Part shown: positions 43,800-46,650 of the stretch, one piece after another | How positions within the stretch are numbered: the first letter of the stretch is position 1 | Layout of the letters: each line of letters starts with the position of its first letter | NCBI GenBank assembly: GCA_002331335.1 | Contig: DCZO01000013.1 | Coordinates: forward strand, 1-46,650 | From: Nitrospira sp. UBA2082 | GTDB lineage: Bacteria > Nitrospirota > Nitrospiria > Nitrospirales > Nitrospiraceae | Reading direction: 5' to 3' | DNA: 46,650 bases | Position numbers and translations under genes: made by a program | Notes under the pieces: model-generated | What the model was told of the DNA's origin: nothing | The model's database searches: none | The model's input: only the letters and a program-made list of their open reading frames with translations

Positions 43800-45034
43800 T
43801 GCCCGCCTTCATTCTCCTCACCGTGTGGACGGCCGTTCGGATTCTCGGACGCAACCGGCTCAGAGCCGGTTTGACCATGCTGGGAATCGTGATCGGAGTC
43901 GGTGCCGTGATTGCGATGGTCAGCATCGGAGAAGGGGCCAAGGCCGCCGTGGCGCAACGGGTGGCCACCATGGGCACCAATGTCATCATGGTGCTGCCCG
44001 GCTCCATGACCAGCAGCGGGGTACGCGGCGGCCACGGAGGCGCCGTGACCTTGACGATGTCTGACGGCATCGATCTCAAGAAACGCATTCCATTGTTGCG
44101 CGACACAGGGTGGGGTAAGCGGGACGTTATGCAGATCGTCAACGGGAACAAGAATTGGAACGGAACAGTCAACGGCGTCTCGCCCGGCTATCTAACGATC
44201 CGCGACTGGTCATTTACAAGCGGGGGGCCGTTTACTCAACAGGATATGGATACCGCCGCCTGTGTGGCGCTGCTCGGGCAGACGATAGTCGAGAATCTCT
44301 TCGATGCCGGCGAAGAGCCGGTCGGAGCGGTGATCCGCATCAAGAATATGCCGTTTCGCGTGATCGGTGTCCTGGCGCCAAAAGGGCAGTCGGCTCAGGG
44401 CTCGGATCAGGACGATATTATTTTTATCCCCTTCACCACCGCGGAGCGGAAGGTCTTCGGCACACAATTTCTTGGCTCAGTCGGGGCCTTATTCGCCTCG
44501 ACTGAGCGAACGGACGATCTCGCGCCGGCGGTGGAGCAGATTCGTGAGGTGCTTCGGCAGCGGCATCGGCTTCAGCCAGACCAGGATGATGATTTCATCA
44601 TCCGCACGCAGGTCGATATCGGAAAAGTTCAGGAAGGGACAAGTGAGACGATGACGGTCATGTTGTTCACCATCGCATCGATCTCGCTCCTGGTCGGGGG
44701 CATCGGCATCATGAACATTCTACTGGTCTCGGTCACGGAACGGACCAGGGAAATCGGCGTGCGCATGGCGGTGGGGGCCAAGCGGGGGCATATCATGGTG
44801 CAGTTCTTGATCGAGGCGATGACGATCAGTCTGGTGGGCGGCTGTCTGGGCATTGTCTTTGGAGTCCTGGGCGCCCGTGTGATGACCGTGATTGCCGGCT
44901 GGCCGACCATCATTTCCTCGGACACCGTGGCTGCGGCGTTCGTCTTTTCCCTCGCCGTCGGGCTGTTCTTCGGCCTCTACCCGGCCAACAAAGCCGCCCG
45001 GCTCAATCCCATCGATGCGCTGCGCTATGAATAA
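43799..45034 (+). CDS. MacB/FtsX-type ABC transporter permease 1
   Basis: The protein has 411 residues. Membrane segment 1 is at about 12-38 (AGLTMLGIVIGVGAVIAMV). A large periplasmic MacB_PCD-like domain follows (about 45-280), containing VALLGQTIVENLF and DIIFIPFTTAERKVFG. Three C-terminal membrane segments close the FtsX domain (about 292-405), ending NPIDALRYE. With the separate ATPase it forms a type VII-like exporter, substrate unknown. Its last 120 codons encode exactly the same sequence as the last 120 of permease 2. Confidence 0.93.
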   Translation: MPAFILLTVWTAVRILGRNRLRAGLTMLGIVIGVGAVIAMVSIGEGAKAAVAQRVATMGTNVIMVLPGSMTSSGVRGGHGGAVTLTMSDGIDLKKRIPLLRDTGWGKRDVMQIVNGNKNWNGTVNGVSPGYLTIRDWSFTSGGPFTQQDMDTAACVALLGQTIVENLFDAGEEPVGAVIRIKNMPFRVIGVLAPKGQSAQGSDQDDIIFIPFTTAERKVFGTQFLGSVGALFASTERTDDLAPAVEQIREVLRQRHRLQPDQDDDFIIRTQVDIGKVQEGTSETMTVMLFTIASISLLVGGIGIMNILLVSVTERTREIGVRMAVGAKRGHIMVQFLIEAMTISLVGGCLGIVFGVLGARVMTVIAGWPTIISSDTVAAAFVFSLAVGLFFGLYPANKAARLNPIDALRYE

Positions 45035-45036
45035 TG
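44672..45036 (+). repeat. Near-identical 3' block of the permease genes, copy 1
   Basis: The 363 bases of coding sequence (120 codons plus stop) and the next two bases match 45963-46327. I count five base differences, all synonymous (for example GAA/GAG, GGG/GGT, CTG/TTG). Upstream of this block the two genes are diverged. Confidence 0.9.
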
Positions 45037-45086
45037 TCGGATACAAGCTACAACTCTGCTGGTCGCAGGACTGGCAGTAGGGTGAA

Positions 45087-46325
45087 ATGATGGGATGGTT
45101 TGTACTGAAAAGCTTCGGAGGGGCGCTGATTACTCTGAACCGGAACCGCATGCGGGCCGGCATCTCCATCCTGGGCATCATGATCAGCGTGACTGCGGTG
45201 GTGTTGGTAGCCAGCGTTGGGGCAGGGGGGCAACGCGAGATTGAACGGCAGGTCGCGACGATGGGCAACCACGCTATCGTCGTGATGCCGGGATTTCAGC
45301 ATGTAGGCGCTGTGAGGACATCTCAAGCGAGCGCCGTCACGCTGACAATCAGGGATGCATCCGAGATCTATAGTCGAGTTCCGGCAATTCGCGAGGTCTG
45401 TTGGGGAAGGCGTGACCCGATGCAGGTAATACATGGCCATCTTAATTGGCACCTCCCGGTAGTTGGAGTTAACCCAGGATGTTTTGCAGTACGCGGGTGG
45501 GAACTGGCTGATGGGGAATACTTCAGCCAGGTTGAGATGGACAAGGGCTCGGCTGTGGCCGTAATTGGCCAAACTGTGGTTGAGAGACTGTTCGACGAGG
45601 GTGAGAATCCCGTCGGATCGACCTTGATTATCAAGAGGATTCCCTTTCTGGTAATTGGAGTACTTCAAGCGAAAGGGGCGGCGCCAGCTGGATCCGATCA
45701 GGATGACATCGTGTTTATTCCCTTCTCAACGGCACAGCGGAAAGTGCACGGAGCGAAATTTATTGGGTCGGTAGAAGCCATCTCCCTATCCACCTTTGAA
45801 CGGGATGACATTCTGCCGTCGGTAGACCGCATCCGACAGATTCTGCGGGAGCGCCACCGTCTGAGAGATGATCAGCCGGACGATTTCAATATTAGGACTC
45901 AGTTGGATCTAGCCTCCACGTATGAAGGGGCCAGTCAAACACTCGGGAAATTTCTGCTGGTGATTGCATCGATCTCGCTCCTGGTCGGGGGCATCGGCAT
46001 CATGAACATTCTACTGGTCTCGGTCACGGAGCGGACCAGGGAAATCGGCGTGCGCATGGCGGTGGGGGCCAAGCGGGGTCATATCATGGTGCAGTTCTTG
46101 ATCGAGGCGATGACGATCAGTTTGGTGGGCGGCTGTCTGGGCATTGTCTTTGGAGTCCTGGGCGCCCGTGTGATGACCGTGATTGCCGGCTGGCCGACCA
46201 TCATTTCCTCGGACACCGTGGCTGCGGCGTTCGTCTTTTCCCTCGCCGTCGGGCTGTTCTTCGGCCTCTACCCGGCCAACAAAGCCGCCCGGCTCAATCC
46301 CATCGATGCGCTGCGGTATGAATAA
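45087..46325 (+). CDS. MacB/FtsX-type ABC transporter permease 2
   Basis: The protein has 412 residues with the same layout as permease 1. Segment 1 is at about 15-42 (AGISILGIMISVTAVVLVASV), then the periplasmic domain, then three C-terminal membrane segments. The N-terminal 290 residues are clearly diverged from permease 1 (roughly half the positions differ by eye), but the last 120 are identical. The front part looks somewhat AT-richer than permease 1. Two permeases with one ATPase suggest a heterodimer, or that one is a variable copy. The shared 3' end points to gene conversion or a partial duplication. Confidence 0.92.
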   Translation: MMGWFVLKSFGGALITLNRNRMRAGISILGIMISVTAVVLVASVGAGGQREIERQVATMGNHAIVVMPGFQHVGAVRTSQASAVTLTIRDASEIYSRVPAIREVCWGRRDPMQVIHGHLNWHLPVVGVNPGCFAVRGWELADGEYFSQVEMDKGSAVAVIGQTVVERLFDEGENPVGSTLIIKRIPFLVIGVLQAKGAAPAGSDQDDIVFIPFSTAQRKVHGAKFIGSVEAISLSTFERDDILPSVDRIRQILRERHRLRDDQPDDFNIRTQLDLASTYEGASQTLGKFLLVIASISLLVGGIGIMNILLVSVTERTREIGVRMAVGAKRGHIMVQFLIEAMTISLVGGCLGIVFGVLGARVMTVIAGWPTIISSDTVAAAFVFSLAVGLFFGLYPANKAARLNPIDALRYE

Positions 46326-46327
46326 TG
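45963..46327 (+). repeat. Near-identical 3' block of the permease genes, copy 2
   Basis: This is the partner of 44672-45036. Matching ends two bases after the stop codon, and the sequence then turns into the remains of a CPCC-type gene on the other strand. Confidence 0.9.
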
Positions 46328-46600
46328 AGCCGGGACGTAGTGACCTATCGGCCCTCCCCGGATGATGTCTGCATCGTCGGAGTCCTGTCCGTCGTCCTCC
46401 CAATCACAGATCTTGCAGACGTCATACGCGGCTCGCGCATTCAGCGTTGGCATGAAACAGCAGGGGCACAGATAGCGGTTGCGATACATCGCCCAATCCT
46501 TCCGCTCCTCAACCTGCTGGACATACCAGAGAAACCAGTCTTTCATCGGATGGCCAACGACCTGCGGATTAGCACCGGATAGTTTGTTCCCTTGGATCAC
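46268..46600 (-). pseudogene. CPCC-type cysteine-rich protein, apparently 3'-truncated
   Basis: This minus-strand frame of 110 residues starts at 46600. ATG 46546 (MKDWFLWYVQQVEE) is an alternative start. It contains YLCPCCFMPTL, VCKICDWEDDGQD and DADIIRGGP, the hallmark of the cysteine-rich CPCC family, whose usual continuation is an RGGPNG then a short helix with LSL and AR. Here the frame leaves the family pattern after RGGPIG (residue 86, about 46343) and runs antisense into the end of permease 2 until 46268. The last 24 residues are thus probably not original. The family has no firm function; the cysteines suggest a zinc ribbon. Truncation is inferred. If the longer tail is tolerated the gene may still be expressed. 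Confidence 0.7.
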
Positions 46601-46650
46601 AGAGCGGCGGAATCAGGTGCGAGCGAGAGGGACACTTCGATGCGCGGGTG

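Overview
The window reads as a chromosomal segment from a member of the Nitrospirota, most likely Nitrospira or a close relative. The grounds are the gene mix, the many short lineage-specific lipoproteins and the style of the housekeeping proteins. This is inference: there is no rRNA or tRNA gene here to confirm it. GC content looks moderately high through the housekeeping part and visibly lower in the first 5.5 kb.

Layout. (1) Positions 1-6096 are accessory. The end of an IS3-family transposase lies at the left edge. It is followed by two neighbouring secreted lipoproteins, a seven-motif Kelch propeller with Ig-like domains and a fibronectin-III protein with propeller-like repeats. They share a related N-terminal domain, and a related intergenic repeat lies downstream of each. 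(2) Positions 6097-10852 (minus strand) hold a four-gene signalling operon: a response regulator with a four-cysteine tail, a REC-GGDEF diguanylate cyclase, a soluble PAS-GAF hybrid histidine kinase with two receivers, and a separate Hpt protein. (3) Positions 10941-14964 carry YqeY, two small lipoproteins, an MFS transporter and two unrecognised small proteins. (4) Positions 15040-25821 carry htpX, a squalene/phytoene-synthase-type enzyme, radA, a LolB/DUF4292-like lipoprotein, tsaB-rimI, a DUF465 protein, tatC coupled to a BNR propeller, a cyclophilin, a lipoprotein, a dolichol-phosphate-mannose-synthase-like glycosyltransferase and a HicB-like small protein. (5) Positions 26075-30985 hold an adrenodoxin-reductase-type ferredoxin-NADP reductase, NAD kinase and ClpC, ending in a strong intrinsic terminator. 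(6) Positions 31088-41607 are a tightly packed housekeeping run: tsaD, hflX, nth, yicC, gmk, rpoZ, coaBC, a TPR protein, aroQ, efp, accB and accC. Several of these genes overlap at start/stop codons. (7) Positions 41747-46325 encode a MacAB-type exporter with one adaptor, one ATPase and two permeases. It abuts a CPCC-type cysteine-rich gene that appears truncated at its 3' end.

How the parts work together. tsaB and tsaD both serve tRNA t6A synthesis, while rimI, efp, hflX, yicC, gmk and rpoZ serve translation, RNA and nucleotide metabolism. accB and accC supply two subunits of acetyl-CoA carboxylase. The signalling operon looks like a complete phosphorelay with a c-di-GMP output. The exporter cluster shows the clearest evolutionary event: the last 120 codons of the two permeases encode identical protein with only five synonymous base differences, while the rest of the two proteins is clearly diverged.

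I did not find a CRISPR array, phage, defence island or obviously new multi-gene system. The best candidates for something undescribed are the paired lipoproteins with their shared domain and intergenic repeat, the rearranged permease/CPCC junction, and the hairpins around the start of the squalene-synthase-like gene.
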